Positions 47,384-60,523 of a DNA stretch of 64,000 nucleotides are shown here, in pieces. A program made the position numbers and the translations under genes. The notes beneath the pieces were generated by a model. That model was not told the origin of the DNA and searched no databases. It saw only the letters and a program-made list of their open reading frames with translations. Position 1 is the stretch's first letter. Each line of letters begins with the position of its first letter. Origin of the DNA: Primulina eburnea (Eukaryota > Streptophyta > Magnoliopsida > Lamiales > Gesneriaceae); NCBI RefSeq assembly GCF_022965805.1, contig NC_133103.1, positions 30,060,329 to 30,124,328 of the forward strand, written 5' to 3'.

Positions 47384-49956
47384 GGTGTTCTTGTAAAGGG
47401 TTATGCCTACTGCCAGTCGCAAGAAGCTCACGATGTCACACCTCAAGTCTGTAAGTTTTAAAGTTTTAAATTATTTTATGTAGTAAGTATCAAGTCATGA
47501 TTTCAGTATGTGCATGTTTTTAATGCTATCAGTTGTATGTTTGTATGACATTTGTTGAGAGTGCATATTTATCAGTTGTTGTGGTTTGAGTTTGGATCTT
47601 TAAATTTTTATGCATATTACGACATGAAAAGCGAAACTATATGATTTTCATGCATGTTGGTTTTGTGGTATTGGACATACTTAAGAATTCGAATATGGGT
47701 TACGAATTGTTATTAATGATTTGAGCATATTGATTTTTGGTTAGTAATACCGATGTTCTACTTGTGGGTCCTAAGTTAAACTTGACAATTATGAATGCTT
47801 TTGTGGCATGTAGATTTCTAAGAAAATATAGATGGTTCGGGGTTGCTAGTTTAGTTAATTTTTGAGGATTTAATGTAAGGATTAATGATTCGAAGACTAC
47901 TACGATCTTTGGAAGTATAAAGACGTAGAATTTATTTAGGATGCATGCTCTATCTAGTTAGATTTAAGGATTGAATTGCATGAATTGAGAATTTTAAGGA
48001 CCTAAGTGCAAAACAAAATTCTAAGGGATTATTTCAAATTTACCAAATTTTGGGATTTAATTTTGAGTTCGAGAATTTTAAGGTTAATGGGGTTAAATCG
48101 AAAATTTTCTGGGGACAAAATGCAAATTTCGAAGAGTTGTAGGGCCAAAAATATAAATTTTGAGAACTTTAAGGGCCAAATTGCAAAGTCCGAAATTTTT
48201 TAGGATTAAATACGAACTTTTGATGAACACTTGGGATTTTAAGTATTTATAGAAATGTAAGATGGGTTATAGAAATTAAATTTTGGGTTTTTTAAACTTA
48301 AGGCTAATGAACCTTATGATACAGGAAACCTATAAAATGAAATTGAGAACGCCGAGGACTTATGAGTAATTGTGGAATTTTCGAGATTTAGGAAAAATTC
48401 GATAATTTTCGAGGAAATTAAGTATTAATTTTGTAATTTTTAGGAAATTTGGAGACTAGGTTATCAGTAAGTGAGATCGAACAGTTTAAAAGATCGAAAT
48501 TTTCGATGATATAGGCTCGAAGAGATATTTAGAACCTCGAAACATTTGGGTTATAAGATTATAAGGAATAGTAATCAGGGACATTGTTGGATGGTTCAAC
48601 CTTAGGCTTGAAAAGTTAAATGTAGGTGAATTAATGATGTGTCAAATTAAAAATTCAGAGTAATGACGATTTAAGGTAAAGTTGATCGGTTAGCTAAGTT
48701 ATAAGACTAGACATTGAATTAGCAAATTTTTGGGAAATTAATTTTGACGTGTCGTAAGTTTCAACCCTGATCTTAACAGTTAGGACTATACATTTGCTAG
48801 AATTTAATTTTTCTAGAAAGTTGGGTATGTTTGATGGTTAGGTTAATCGATATGCACATGTAAGAATTGAGGTAGACATCTTGTCTTGAGAAATTTTTGT
48901 AAGTTAGTAAGGAACTTGGGAATAGGTGAATATGTGTGTTGGAATTATGTTATCCAAAACTATTTGGGTTGCGTAAGGTTGAATTTCAAATTTATGGGAT
49001 ATTTGTTCTTACGGAATTTTTGGGTGAAATAAAAACAAAAGAGAATTAGTGGTGTTCAACATAAGTTATCAATGAATGAATATTAAGATTTTTATTAAGT
49101 AAGAAATCTAAAAGCTTGATATGGGGATTCTAGAATTCTCTGGGTTATAAGTGGAGTTGATATATTAGAGTTAGTCCATCATTAACAAAGGAAACTTATC
49201 AAGTTTTATACACTAGAATTAATTGAGTATTGAGGATACGTCTAGGTGGAACATTCGTTCCAATGAAAAAAGTCCAAGTGTCTTAGGCCTCAACTATATT
49301 GTAATCGTGAAGAAAATATTTTGAGCATGTGATTGATGCTAGAAAGGTTTTATTATTTAAGTAGAAGATCAACATTGTGTATGTTGAGTTTTATGGATTT
49401 TGTTACTCGAAATTAAAGGTGGGCAAAAATTTTATATTTGGAAGATCTTGTAAATAGCTAAGTTACGTAAGTTTGAAGTCGTAAGAAAAGATCCGATTCA
49501 AGGATTGTAGGCCAATATTATTATGGGGTTAAGATAAAGTTTAACTTTTAAGTGTATTGCTGAGGATAGAAGTTGATCAGCAACCTTTGGTGCTAAGAGT
49601 TCTTAAGTTGAACTGTATAAATGCTAATGTAATAGGTCGTTGACATTACAGGTACAACATAAAGAAGGTAAGATACAATTAGTTTGAACCTCCCTTTCTA
49701 ATATTGGGAACGACGAGAAAAGTCATAATTCGAGGTCGTAGTAAAGTAAACTAAGTTACCATAAGTCGTTTTAAGTTGTGATTCGCAAACGAGGTTTTTG
49801 GTAGGCAATTCAATTAGGGTTGAAGAGACGTAAGGACAACATAAGACTTAATTTGTCAGAGTAGCGCAGCGGTACCGTGGATTGTTGGGATACTAGAATT
49901 AAGAATCTAATTTTTGGATTATCGAGGATAAGCGAATTTCGGGGACGAAATTGAAA
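47384..49956 (+). other. Non-coding LARD interior
   Basis: About 2.57 kb without a supported ORF and no recognisable gag or pol motif in any frame. A short ATG-led stretch at 47403 (MPTASRKKLT) lies where gag would begin and stops soon after. The last roughly 370 bp (from about 49590) align with 52668-53085 in front of LTR-A2. The end (gcgaatttcggggacgaaat) is the usual Tekay pre-PPT sequence, so the element probably derives from that clade. Confidence 0.7.
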
Positions 49957-49971
49957 TTAAGGGGGATAGAT
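49957..49971 (+). other. Polypurine tract of the LARD
   Basis: TTAAGGGGGATAGAT just before LTR-B3. Confidence 0.75.
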
Positions 49972-52667
49972 TGTGACGTCCCGAAAATTTGAGGTCTACA
50001 TGAACCACATGTGTGCAATTCATTAAATTCCTTATGTATTTTTATTAAATGGTTTTAATGCATGTTTATTTCATTAATTTGTGTTTTAATTCATTATTTA
50101 TTTATTTGCATCATTTTAAATTAACTATTCTTATGCGATGCACGTTAAAATGTTTTCTTGAGTTTCATGATTCAGGTGAATATTCGATGCAGGATCGCGA
50201 GGAAAAGACCGGTGATGATTTTGGCAATTTTAACGTGATATTTTATTTTTAAGTTGAGGTTGGGGTATTTTAACTAACTTATTAAGTTGTTAGTATTTTA
50301 AATCAAAATTTATCTATCTAGTGATTTAAAAGTTTGAACTTTTAAAGTTAGCATTTTGTGTGTGTTATTTTAATTAAGGGATTTAATTAAGGGTGTGTAG
50401 TGAATTACTATTTTATTGACTTGTTAAGGGAGTTAGCATTTTAAATAGCTTGATTAATTATTTAATTAAGGAAATTGTTCCCCTAATTACTCACTCACAC
50501 ACGTTACACACACTCACACACACTTACATGTTTTTACACACACCAAAACACACACATTCAGATTTTATATTTTTAAAAGAGAAAATCCTAGGGTTCTAAG
50601 AACCAAGAGTAGACGCCCCACTCTCTGAAAAGTTCCAGCAACTTTCATGAATTTTATTACAAGATTTTAGCGCCACGTTCGTCCCGGATCGACCCTCACG
50701 CCATCTCCGCTTCGGTATTGTCGTTACGGTATTTTAAATATCAAAAGGCACCTATATTCTGTTCTTTCTGCATCGATCTTGTCATATTATGTGTTGTGTT
50801 ATTTTGGTGCGTAAAGATTCATGTGTGACATTCGTCGTTTGAGCGGAAAATGGTTTGAGTGCGTTTTGAAATACTTTTTAGATCTGAAAACTCGTAACTT
50901 ACTGTTATGTTGGAAACTGCGATTTTTCCGTCAGGAATTTGAGGAAACGTTCAACTATAAAATTGTAGAACTTTTCGATGCCATCGATTTGATATAAAAT
51001 TCGAGATTTCTGGATGAAAATTGAGTGAGTTATGGAGTTTTTCGTGGGACTGCTCAAGCTGCGACTTTTATGTAAATTGTGTTCTTGAAGTTATTTGTTG
51101 CAGGCTTCGTTGGACATCGCCGGGCTTGTGATAATGTATTTAGATATGTTACGAGATGTATTTAGGTGTTATTTGGTGGTTCGTTTGGGTCGGGATTGGC
51201 TTGGGATGTAATAGAAGTCGTAGGAAGCGAAACGATGCCTAATTACGAGTTATTGTTGTGTTGGAATTAATTGTTGATACTTAGGGACTTTTGGGGCATT
51301 TTTATGGGTTTGAATCAATGTAATAACATCCAAAGATGAGTCTAGAGGTGTTGGTTCATGGTCCTTAGGCTTGGATTGAATGGGTGAAAGGTTAAGTTAG
51401 CGAATTTTCGTGAATTTGCAAAGACAGAGGGTACCCGGACCCCTTCCCGGACCCCGGCACGGAGTCCGTGTCCTTTTTGCTTCAAAAATACGAATTTCCA
51501 GTGTCTACCCGGACCCATACACGGGGTCCGTGTACACCATTTTTTTTTAAAAAAAATTTATTATTAATTTTTTTTTAGAATTTGCTTCGAGGTTCTATAT
51601 CATGGTTTAGCACCATGGTTAAAATTTATTTATGTAAAAATATAAGATTTGTTTTGTGGTTTTACGTCATGGTTTAGTACGATGATTAAACGAGGTCAAG
51701 CCAGGAGCGAACTAGAATGTCCTAAGCTACTTATTCACTTTGGTGGTGAGCTCGAGTACCTACGTCTAAGACATGCAAGTTAAGTATTTAAAATTTATGT
51801 TAGTATGTGCAGTAGCGGCCCCAAGTGAGAACCAACGAATCCCTCAACGCCAAGTAAGTATGATGACGTGCAAAGAAATATTTTAAGTTTTTGAGGTATG
51901 CTAAATGTCTTGTGACCAAATTATGCATGGGTTTGGAAGTCGGTGAACGTGGCCGAGGACCTCTCCCCCCCGTTAAATTATGAACGGGTTAGATCGTGGT
52001 TGGAAAGCGTTAAATTATGAACGGGGACCAACCAGCCCGTTAAATTATGAACGGGGATCTCATGTATGTGGCAGTTGATACGTCCCTGTCAGCCCAGTAC
52101 TGTGGTTTGTCTGATCAGGCATTTATTATGTTATGGGTCACTTGCTTTGAAACATGCCTCTACGCAAAATGATGAAGTTATGTATGTTCAAGTATGCAGT
52201 ATGTTTATGAAAGTTTATGTTGATGGCATGTCTAGTTATGTACGTATGTATGTTCAAGTTTATTATGCAAGCTCAAGTTTCAAGTTATGTATGTCCTATT
52301 TTAATGTTGCATGCGATTTTATTACGTAGTACTCGTTATTCCAGTTTATACGTGTTGAGTCTTTAGACTCACTAGACTTGATCGATGCAGGTGAGTATGT
52401 TGATGAGGAGACTGGAGGTGGCGACCAAGGGGCAGGCTTGGACTGAGCGGGAGGCTAACCCGAGGACCACAATGTTTAAGTTTATGCAAAAGTTAAATTA
52501 CTCTTATTCTATGTTTGATGCGAGATGTTTTGAGAAAACTTTTATTTTAACAAAATCTTTATTGGGAATGGATGATGTAGTGACGACCGTATTGATTTTA
52601 TTTTCGTATTTAAGAAAATTTTTAATTTTTCCGCAAATTTTGAGTATGAAAAGTACGGTACGTTACA
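49972..52667 (+). mobile_element. 3' LTR-B (copy B3), complete
   Basis: 2,696 bp, TGTGACGTCCC to GGTACGTTACA. It is the only uninterrupted LTR-B in the window and the reference for B1 and B2. A CA-rich tract is at 50490-50560, a probable 5'-UTR-like stretch (cctagggttctaagaacc) at 50588, and the CCGGACCC/GGTCCGTG block at 51434-51535. Confidence 0.9.
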
Positions 52668-53071
52668 AAGTCGATCAGTAAATTCTGATACAAAGGTTTC
52701 TCAAGTCGAACTGCATAAATGCTGATATAATAGGTCGATGAAGGTTACGAGTATAGTATAAGAAAAGTAAGGTGCGATAAGTTTAGACATCCATCTCTAG
52801 TATGAGAAACTGTGTGATAAGTAAAAAAAAAATAAAAATTCGGGGCTATAGTTGGATAGAACTAAATCACCATAAGTTGTTTTAAGTTGCGATTTACAAA
52901 CGAGGATTTTGGTAGACAAATTTATTTAGGATTGAGGAGACGTAAGGACAGCCTAATATTTATCTTATCAGAGTAGCGCATCGGAAGCGTGGATTATTAG
53001 GATTCTAAAATTAAGAGTCTATACTTTTTGTTTATCAAGGATAAGCGAATTTCGAGAACGAAATTTCTTTT
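52668..53071 (+). other. Interior tail of a second LTR-A element
   Basis: Non-coding. Aligns with the last part of the LARD interior (for example gacgtaaggacarcmtaa and gtcgttttaagttg-like segments), ending with cgaatttcgagaacgaaatt before the PPT. It belongs to the element whose 3' LTR is LTR-A2; its upstream part was displaced by the LTR-B element. Confidence 0.7.
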
Positions 53072-53085
53072 AAAGGGGGAAGGAT
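53072..53085 (+). other. Polypurine tract before LTR-A2
   Basis: AAAGGGGGAAGGAT directly before TGTAGAACCC. Confidence 0.8.
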
Positions 53086-56000
53086 TGTAGAACCCGTAAT
53101 TTAAGACTACGTATAAGCCATGCATAATTCTAGTATTTTAAATGATTTTATTTCATGAGTATTTAAATGATTTTCCTTAAGTTAATTATTTCATGCAGCA
53201 ATTTGATTTTTTATCAGTTCAGTTAATTCAGTGAGGCCGGACTGGAGTTGGAGTTTAGAGATAAAATTTAAAATTCAGAAAACATTTCCAGAATTTATTT
53301 TAGCTAGCAAGTAAGTTAATTTAAGTTAATAAAGAGGTTTGAGAATTTAATTTAATTACTTGAGGTGAGTAGAAAATAAATTTATTTAAGTTCCTTAATT
53401 AAGTGGTTAGTTCACTAAATTAATTAAAAGATAGGTGAGGCTTTTTAGGGTTATAAATTTAGTAAATAAGCAACATTTTCCCCTCCATTTAAATGGTAAA
53501 ATTCGGCCACCCTTAGTTGCTAGAACATTCCTTGCGAACACATCACCTTTGACCCTTTCTTTGTATTTAATTAGTAGGATAATTCTTTGATTTTTGGAGC
53601 ACCATTTAATTAATAATCAACCTTATCCTAGCCTTGTTGTGAATGGTAGAATCGGCCACACCTCATCCTTAATCCCTCCAACCAATATTTGATATCAACA
53701 AAAATTCAAATTTCAAAATGAGGGAGACTTGGTCTTGATTTTTCCCTTATATTTTGCACCCATCTCCCTCACTCCCCTGACCATTTCCCCATCTCCCTAA
53801 TCTCTAAAATCAGAGCCATTTCAGAGTAGAAAACCGTGGGTTGCCTAGCTAGAAACAAGAGGAAAAATTCAGTAGCAAGCTAGGTAGCAAAGCGCTCTAC
53901 TCCTCCGCGCCGAATCGTTTCATTCTTTCGTTTTCGTTCGAAACGAAACCAAGGAATGTATATATATTTCATTGCTCTTCAGTCAATTCATACTATCATT
54001 TCAAAACATCACATGTACATAGATTTGAAAGGGAAAACCGAAATACATGACAAAACATTTTGAAACCATGATGCAGATTTTCGGATTTTTCCCTTGTGCT
54101 CTCACGTTGCTGCTGTTTCAGTTGCTACATGTTATGGTTCGACTCCAGGCTCCCAAGGCGACTCCTAGACATGTACTAGAAGGGTTTAGGACCATGTTGA
54201 TCCATTAGTTCAGCCCCCACGCTTGCTGGAAGTCGAAATGACAGCAACCTCCCCATAGGTGCAGAAATGTGTTTCGAAAATTCAGTTGCTGTCAAAAAGG
54301 GAAATGAAACTGATCATGGCTGCCCCAAGGCCTATAGCCATGGTTAGATCACTTCCCTAGCATGTATAAGACATGACGAAGTTGCCCTTTTGGTGGCTTG
54401 GTCCATGGTTAATCGGTTTTTACATAAAACTCAAGAACAACCCCCCACTTTCGCCCCTCTCATTTTACCGCATGTATGGTTCGGTTTTGGTGGTTTGGTG
54501 TGGATCTTGGTTGGCCTATGGCCCTTAGCCACGGTTCATTCCATACCCCAAGATGTCTATATCGTGCCATGTTCAATCAAATTGCCACTGGAACGACACG
54601 AGACAGCAAGCGAAGCACAACACACACACGCATGCAAGGTGTTCTCGGTTGGAGTTTTTCTGGTGTTTGCTGAATGGTGTGAATTGTGGCTGGTCTAGGG
54701 CCCATAGCCATGGTTCAAATCATTTATTAGGATGTTGGTAAGAGGTTCTTGTCGGCGGTTCAAGCCCCAATGGCCATTAGCCTCGCAAACGACACAAGCA
54801 ACCCAAGCGCAGCTGCTGGAATTTTTGGACAGCAGCTTGCTGCGTCGGTTCGGTGGCTCGTTCGAGTTCTTCGTGTGCTTTTAGCCTATGGTCTTAGACT
54901 GGACAGTGCCCCATTGAGTTGGGAAAGTCATGTTTTTGACTGTTTGTCATTCGGATCATTTTTGAAGTCGTACGAGAATTTACGGTGCGATGTGCCAAAT
55001 TGACTCTCGAAAGAGCGTTTCATGTTTTGGCCTCCATTCACCTAGATTTCGGCCCTCACCATTTTAGGAGCATTATTTTAACATTTTAGGCGTATTTTAA
55101 TCATGACTACATGATGGTTCAGTGTTGGTTCGGGTTGGTTCGGAGTCATGATTAAATACAAAATCGATAGGCGTAGTTGTCACATTTTTGAAGGTTACTG
55201 CATAGTTTGGTCCCGTAAATCTATTGCATATTTTTCATGGCATATTTAGGTTGCAGCGAGCCTGGGAGCGATCCAATCCAATGAGTAAATGGGTACATGA
55301 TATTTAATTCAGTTATTTCATTATATTACGTGCATAAAATACAAATTTTGAGATTTATGCGATATTGCTTGTAGTCAGTTTACTATCAGTATTAAATCCG
55401 GTCCCCAGTATCGGTCCGGTCACCAGTAACCGGTTAGTTCAGTTGTTTCACCCAGTACTGTGGTAGTAGTCTGATCAGACGTAAATCCGATCCCCAGTAT
55501 CGGTCAGCTCAGTTCAGTTCAGTTCAGGGATCACTTGCGTAGACCATAATCTCACCAGAAAATTATTACAAGCTATTTTAGTACAGGGCTCTAAGGAGCA
55601 AACAGTTTCACTATGATTTTCAGTTCAGCTATGCACGTATTATAATTAATCTTGACACGATACTTTATATTATGCCTCATGACATGATATTTTTACTCCC
55701 ATGAAATTTTACTATATTTACTTGTTATTTACGATATATGCATGTTGAGTATTTAGACTCACTAGACTTGATTATTGTAGGTACTTATGATGTCGGGATC
55801 TAGGGTGGGGACCAGTGAGCTAGCTTGGGTCGGCAGTAGTGGCACCCGAGGACCTCAGTTTCAGCACTTGCTATGTGGGGACCCGGACGCTAATCATCTT
55901 CTTAATCGTCTTTGGGATTTAATTATCAGGGTCTAAAAATTTTTCTTTTTAAAATAAAGTGCGGAAGGTAATGGCATCTACATAATATACATATCTGTAC

Positions 56001-56494
56001 AAAAACTAAAGTTCAGTAGAAAAGTACAATACTGTACAACCTAAGTCTAAGGTTCAATTACTACATTCAAGTAATAAACCAAGTCTGCTACAAGTCCGGA
56101 ATCACCACGCTAACTCGTCTTCTCTCATCGTCATCTCGACCCTGATCCAGCCCCACCTGTTGTCATGCACACATACAAAACAAGACAACAGCCGGATAAC
56201 TCCGGTGAGAATAAATCCCAGTATAAAACATGGTAAGCATGTATATAAACAAACTAATTCATAAAACATGCGATCATGTATAAACATAATATATTTCATA
56301 ATCTATGAAATTAAGCATGCAACTCAAATCAGATAAACATGCATATCAAAAATCTAAATAATAAAACATGCTAGCACGACTGAAAGCAATAACGATGGGT
56401 CCCATGATCTAGGAGCCACATCCATATAAGCATGAAGTCCTAATCAAATCATGTCTAGACTTGACTCGATCTATAACTCTAGGGATCCCGGGGT

Positions 56495-56553
56495 GAATAA
56501 GACGTCACTGGCTGTCACCTAACCTACCAATCGAGGTGTTGTACGTCTTATTC
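56495..56553. repeat. Perfect 11-bp inverted repeat in LTR-C
   Basis: GAATAAGACGT (56495-56505) and ACGTCTTATTC (56543-56553) with a 37-bp loop. Both arms are kept in the other LTR (about 62443-62501). Confidence 0.8.
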
Positions 56554-57558
56554 CTAGACTTCGGCCTGATCTGTATCCGCATCTACAATAGGGGCGGTGA
56601 TCTTCCCCTAAGCTGTGATATCGCCGAACGTCTAGTAGTCTGCCTGATCTCCAGACTGTCCTATCTTAATGCATGAATGCAAAATCTGTAAACAGGCATA
56701 ATAATCTTAATACGATGTAACATGATCTGTAAACAAGGCATAACAAGATTTGCATACAAGTTCTATAAACAAATCGATAAACAACAATATAGTATGTGAT
56801 TTATTGGGCAACTCAAATGGTGATCTCAATTGAGTTGTTTCTTCCTGAATATCACATGAATTATACCTTTGTCGTCCCCCTCTGAGGAAGACGAAGTCTT
56901 GAAGTCCAGTCTGTCCATATCCGATCTGAAATGACAATATAAATACACTGTATCAATGTGTAACTCAATTCACAATCTGTTCTGATCAATACTCAATTCA
57001 GTATACAATCTGATCAATGTCTGAACAAGATACAATCTGAGTCATATCAATAATATCACAATCTAATCGAAATCATATCTGAATCTGATCAATCTAAATC
57101 AACTGATGTTTCGACGTTATAACCATACAATCTGAATATCCCGTCAATCTGAACATCACATATATACTACCAGAACTCATAATCTGAATATCGGTATATT
57201 CAAAATCAGTAATACACAATTCTGATATCAAAATCTCAATCAATATCTTTCACAATTCATAACAATCACATAAATAGTCTATTCTGAAATCTGACTTCGA
57301 TTATACAATATCTACGATAGTATAAACGCCATATCTGAATCACATACAGTTCTGACAATATGATATTTCTAAAACATCTCAAAACGTAATAAACTTACGT
57401 CCTTGCGTAGCTCGTGTCGAGAGGAGCTCAAAACTGAAGTCGGATTTGAATTCTGATAGACAGATCTTCCACAATCGCAAATCGAAAAGGCGTAAGGATT
57501 TTCTTCCAAGATTCCGCCTCCTTTCTGCATTTTCTGAAGAATAAACGTGCCATCACCT

Positions 57559-57567
57559 CTATATATA
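57559..57567 (-). promoter_or_regulatory. TATA-like site of LTR-C (3' copy)
   Basis: TATATATAG on the minus strand, about 50 bp downstream of the GC-rich palindrome array in LTR orientation. The matching site in the 5' LTR is 63509-63517. Confidence 0.5.
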
Positions 57568-57616
57568 CTACATGCATAAAGGAAAACGTGGCACGCTTCT
57601 TTGTGCAGCACGTCGC

Positions 57617-57842
57617 ACCGCGGGTGCGGTCATATATGCACCACGGGTGCGCTCCATGCAATGTCTATCCTTACTTTCTCGGCAGCTCAGACCGCGTGTG
57701 CGCTTCCTACAAGACCGCGGGTGCGGTGTCATCAGCGCGGGTGCGCTCCGTCTAATACCGCGGGTGCGGTGTAGCTATGGTTTTGCACTACTTTTCTGCA
57801 CACGCACCGCGGGGGCGGTCGTGCTAGCACCGCGGGTGCGGT
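57617..57842. repeat. ACCGCGGGTGCGGT array, 3' LTR
   Basis: Eight copies of the 14-bp palindrome or one-to-three-base variants, irregularly spaced by about 10-40 bp, starting about 130 bp inside the LTR. Confidence 0.85.
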
Positions 57843-57974
57843 TGTGCAAACTTCTAAGAATTATATTTTTGGTCCGTGCAACCTCCCATAATCTTATCTG
57901 ATCAATTCCACAAATCTTGGGACATTACATTAATCTTATCTGATTAATTCTACGACATTTCTTAGGCATTACAT

Positions 57975-57988
57975 TTCTCCCCCTCTTA
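57975..57988 (-). other. Polypurine tract of the LTR-C element
   Basis: AAGAGGGGGAGAAA on the minus strand, directly before the LTR. It confirms the minus orientation. Confidence 0.85.
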
Positions 57989-60089
57989 GATCTGAGTTCG
58001 TCCTCGAACTCATACAATCAATTCAGAGATATCAGAAGAAATGCATAATAGAGTTTAAACCAAACTCCCATATCTGATTCCAGTCTGGAATAAGAATTTA
58101 CTAAGTATAATGTCATAATACTTCTCCAATCCTTCTAACAGAATCAATATCGCCATGTTGGTTATACAACCTCCGTATAAACCAATCTACAGCTTATCAC
58201 AAAACAATACTACTTGTAGTTGTTATCATATTTGCTTATCCAAATCCAGGACATAATCAGTCTTTATCTTCAAATACCAATCGTCATCATCCGACGTTGG
58301 TGTCTTAAATTTATTCATGCTGAACTATCTGGATAACTAGTGCTAACATCCAGCACTAAAGTTCTACAAATATCTGTCAATATCTGGTAACTACACCCTG
58401 ACTATCTGTCAATCTGTGAATAATCTGCACAAGAGAGCTTATGATATACTCTATCACAAGTACAACTCCATCAAAATCACAATCTGATATCATCTTATTC
58501 AATATTCTACTCTATCTGATTATTTCTTTGACATCGATCTATGTCATCTAGTTCTGTTTGTACGTAATCTGGTACAAACTGATAGATATAGATGGAGTAA
58601 TCTGTCAATCATAATCATATCATATCATAATCTAAAGAAAATGGCGGTAATTTCATTACAAAAGCCATAGAAATGTACTCCCATTTCTATTCAGAACTAT
58701 ACAAAATCTGTAATAATCTTCTGATTTATATCTTTTTGTCTTCTTCTGTTAGCAATTCAGACTTATCAGTACACTTTCTGCCAACATTTCTGTACAATTT
58801 CTGTTACAACTGATCTAATCTGTTTATATCACGACTGTCTGTTCTAATAACGTACATTCACAATCATCTGAATGGAAACTGAATCCACTACTATGCGGTT
58901 CTGACACTATTTGTGAGTTCAGATTCGAACTATGCTGTGTAAACAATTCAGTGAATAATCATAAATTAAAGAAGAAATACCTACCTGGTATTCGGCTCTG
59001 ACTATCAATATCAAAATCTGTAACCAATTCTAAAACATCTGGTATCATAAAAAAAATCAATCTGATACAACACCAATCACCTATCTGTTAATCTGATTAA
59101 TGTTCTGTTCTGATTAGCAAAATACAATTCTGAACCTGCTGATTTCTGAACTGATGTACACTCAACTGGTTACAATAAACTGTATCAACACTAATTCACA
59201 ATAACAGTAATATTACATCAGATTCAGAATAGAAAGAACCTATACAGATCTAGTGAGTTTGCGAAAACTCATAAAATAACAAAATCAGGCAACTGTAAAT
59301 TCTGGCTATCTGACCAATCCTCATATTGCCCAGATCAACTGCTATATCTTATCTGCAAATAACATATGCTCCCAACAATATAAGATATCGCAAATACTAA
59401 TGTAGAACAATAACAATACTCAACAGATATATATCAAGGAGAGAAAAAATAATCAGAATAAGATAATCTGTAGATAATAAATTTCCGACATTTTTGGAAT
59501 TCTTGATCTTTCTGTCTTAACTGTCTAAATCAATCGATCTCCAGATACTGCATATTCTGAATAAACACTGTATCAATAACTGCATACCGGATTCATACCT
59601 GGCCCATTTCTGTATACAATGATCATAGTTCTCTGAATATTTAACCCAATCTTCAAATATTCAATGTAATCAATCAAATACTGCAATATATCAATAAATC
59701 ATAGATATACCAAGCATAAATTTGCAGAATACCTCTGAACATAAAATCTATCAATTTAGAAACAGAACTGAACTATCTTCCAGAGAAATACTCCATCAAC
59801 TGGATTTCTCAGCTAATGTTCTTTTATCTGTCAATTTCAATTATATCAATTCTGTCAGTCATTCTATACTATGTTCTAATATACCAGCAATACTCGGTAT
59901 TGATTCAATTCTGAAATCTACCTTTCTGATATCAAAAACATCTGACATCTTATCTAGGCAAACACCAGTCAGCTATTATATTACTAGAAATTCTGTCACT
60001 GCTAGACTCGATTTCAATGAATCTATTGAATACATAAGGATACCATCTGTTCCTTTTTGTAATAATCGAGTCATAAACAGTACAATAAT
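57989..60089 (-). pseudogene. Decayed pol of the LTR-C element
   Basis: About 2.1 kb where roughly 3 kb of RT-RH-IN would be expected. No long open frame exists. Only the start is readable: near 59925-59880 the minus strand gives VDFRIESIP, the counterpart of VEFGIELMP at the N-terminus of RT in Tekay elements. After that no catalytic RT, RNase H or IN motif is recognisable. The sequence is rich in short aatctg/atctgt-like words. Confidence 0.55.
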
Positions 60090-60523
60090 TTAAGGAATTC
60101 TGGATCTAGAATCCTTACCGGAAAATCTCCGTTTATCAGCCAGATCTGGTCTGAATCTTACCGTTTCTGGCACACATTCTACGATATTACTGTACTTGTT
60201 TAGCATATACATGTCAATAATGCAATCAGAATCATATAACACAAGTACATCACAATCTAGTTCAATCTCATTCTTATCTAACCGTAGTATATCATATGTC
60301 ACAGAAATTTCTGATATCAACATATTCCTCAACAACCAAGGAATCAATACTACAATAACCATAGATCCAACAGATATAGCATATCTCCATGCTACTCAAT
60401 CACAGGTATTCATAAATAATGCATTAGTACATATCAATACCTATGCATATAATCATACAAGAAATAGTACCTGTGGGAATTCTGAGTCTGTTCTTCAGTC
60501 ATTACCACCAATGACCCTGCTCT
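60090..60523 (-). pseudogene. Decayed protease of the LTR-C element
   Basis: The second half (60362-60090) is an open 90-codon segment aligning with the end of the Tekay protease (ELDCDVLVLYDSDCIIDMYML corresponds to the [10 protein letters not shown] region). The first half (60523-60363) keeps a TEEQTQ motif like LTQEQA, but where the catalytic DTGAS should be it reads YVLMHYL with stops nearby. Protease activity is therefore lost. Confidence 0.65.

Larger units (their letters stand above)
45811..52667 (+). mobile_element. LARD-like non-autonomous element with LTR-B ends
   Basis: Partial 5' LTR (45811-47369), PBS, a 2.6-kb interior without any coding segment, PPT, and a complete 3' LTR (49972-52667). 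The two LTRs are about 97% identical by eye over the shared part. Long LTRs with a non-coding interior define LARDs (large retrotransposon derivatives), which use proteins from other elements. The first roughly 1.1 kb of the 5' LTR was lost with the insertion/deletion involving element F. Confidence 0.8.
55874..57974 (-). mobile_element. 3' LTR of the LTR-C element
   Basis: 2,101 bp; on the plus strand from TGTGGGGACCCGG to GGCATTACA. Compared with the other LTR it lacks a 13-bp segment (attcacataaata) near 55920. Contains a perfect 11-bp inverted repeat, a TATA-like site and the GC-rich palindrome array. Confidence 0.9.

Noticed and set aside
48006..50252. Short open frames (65-67 codons) in the LARD interior and LTR-B3
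   Set aside because: Too short, low complexity, no conserved motif, and expected by chance in AT-rich sequence.
54390..54698. 102-codon open frame in LTR-A2
   Set aside because: Not conserved in A0 or A1, and no domain; chance frame in an LTR.
57617..57842. Regularly repeated palindromes suggestive of a CRISPR array
   Set aside because: Repeats are 14 bp, spacers irregular (about 10-40 bp), no cas genes, and the location inside plant LTRs explains them.
57572..57901. Open frame of about 109 codons across the GC-rich array (also 63522-63851 and 36540-36935)
   Set aside because: It exists because the palindromic repeats lack stop codons; it encodes repeated PRVR/AGAV-like peptides, lies in an LTR, and reads opposite to the element.
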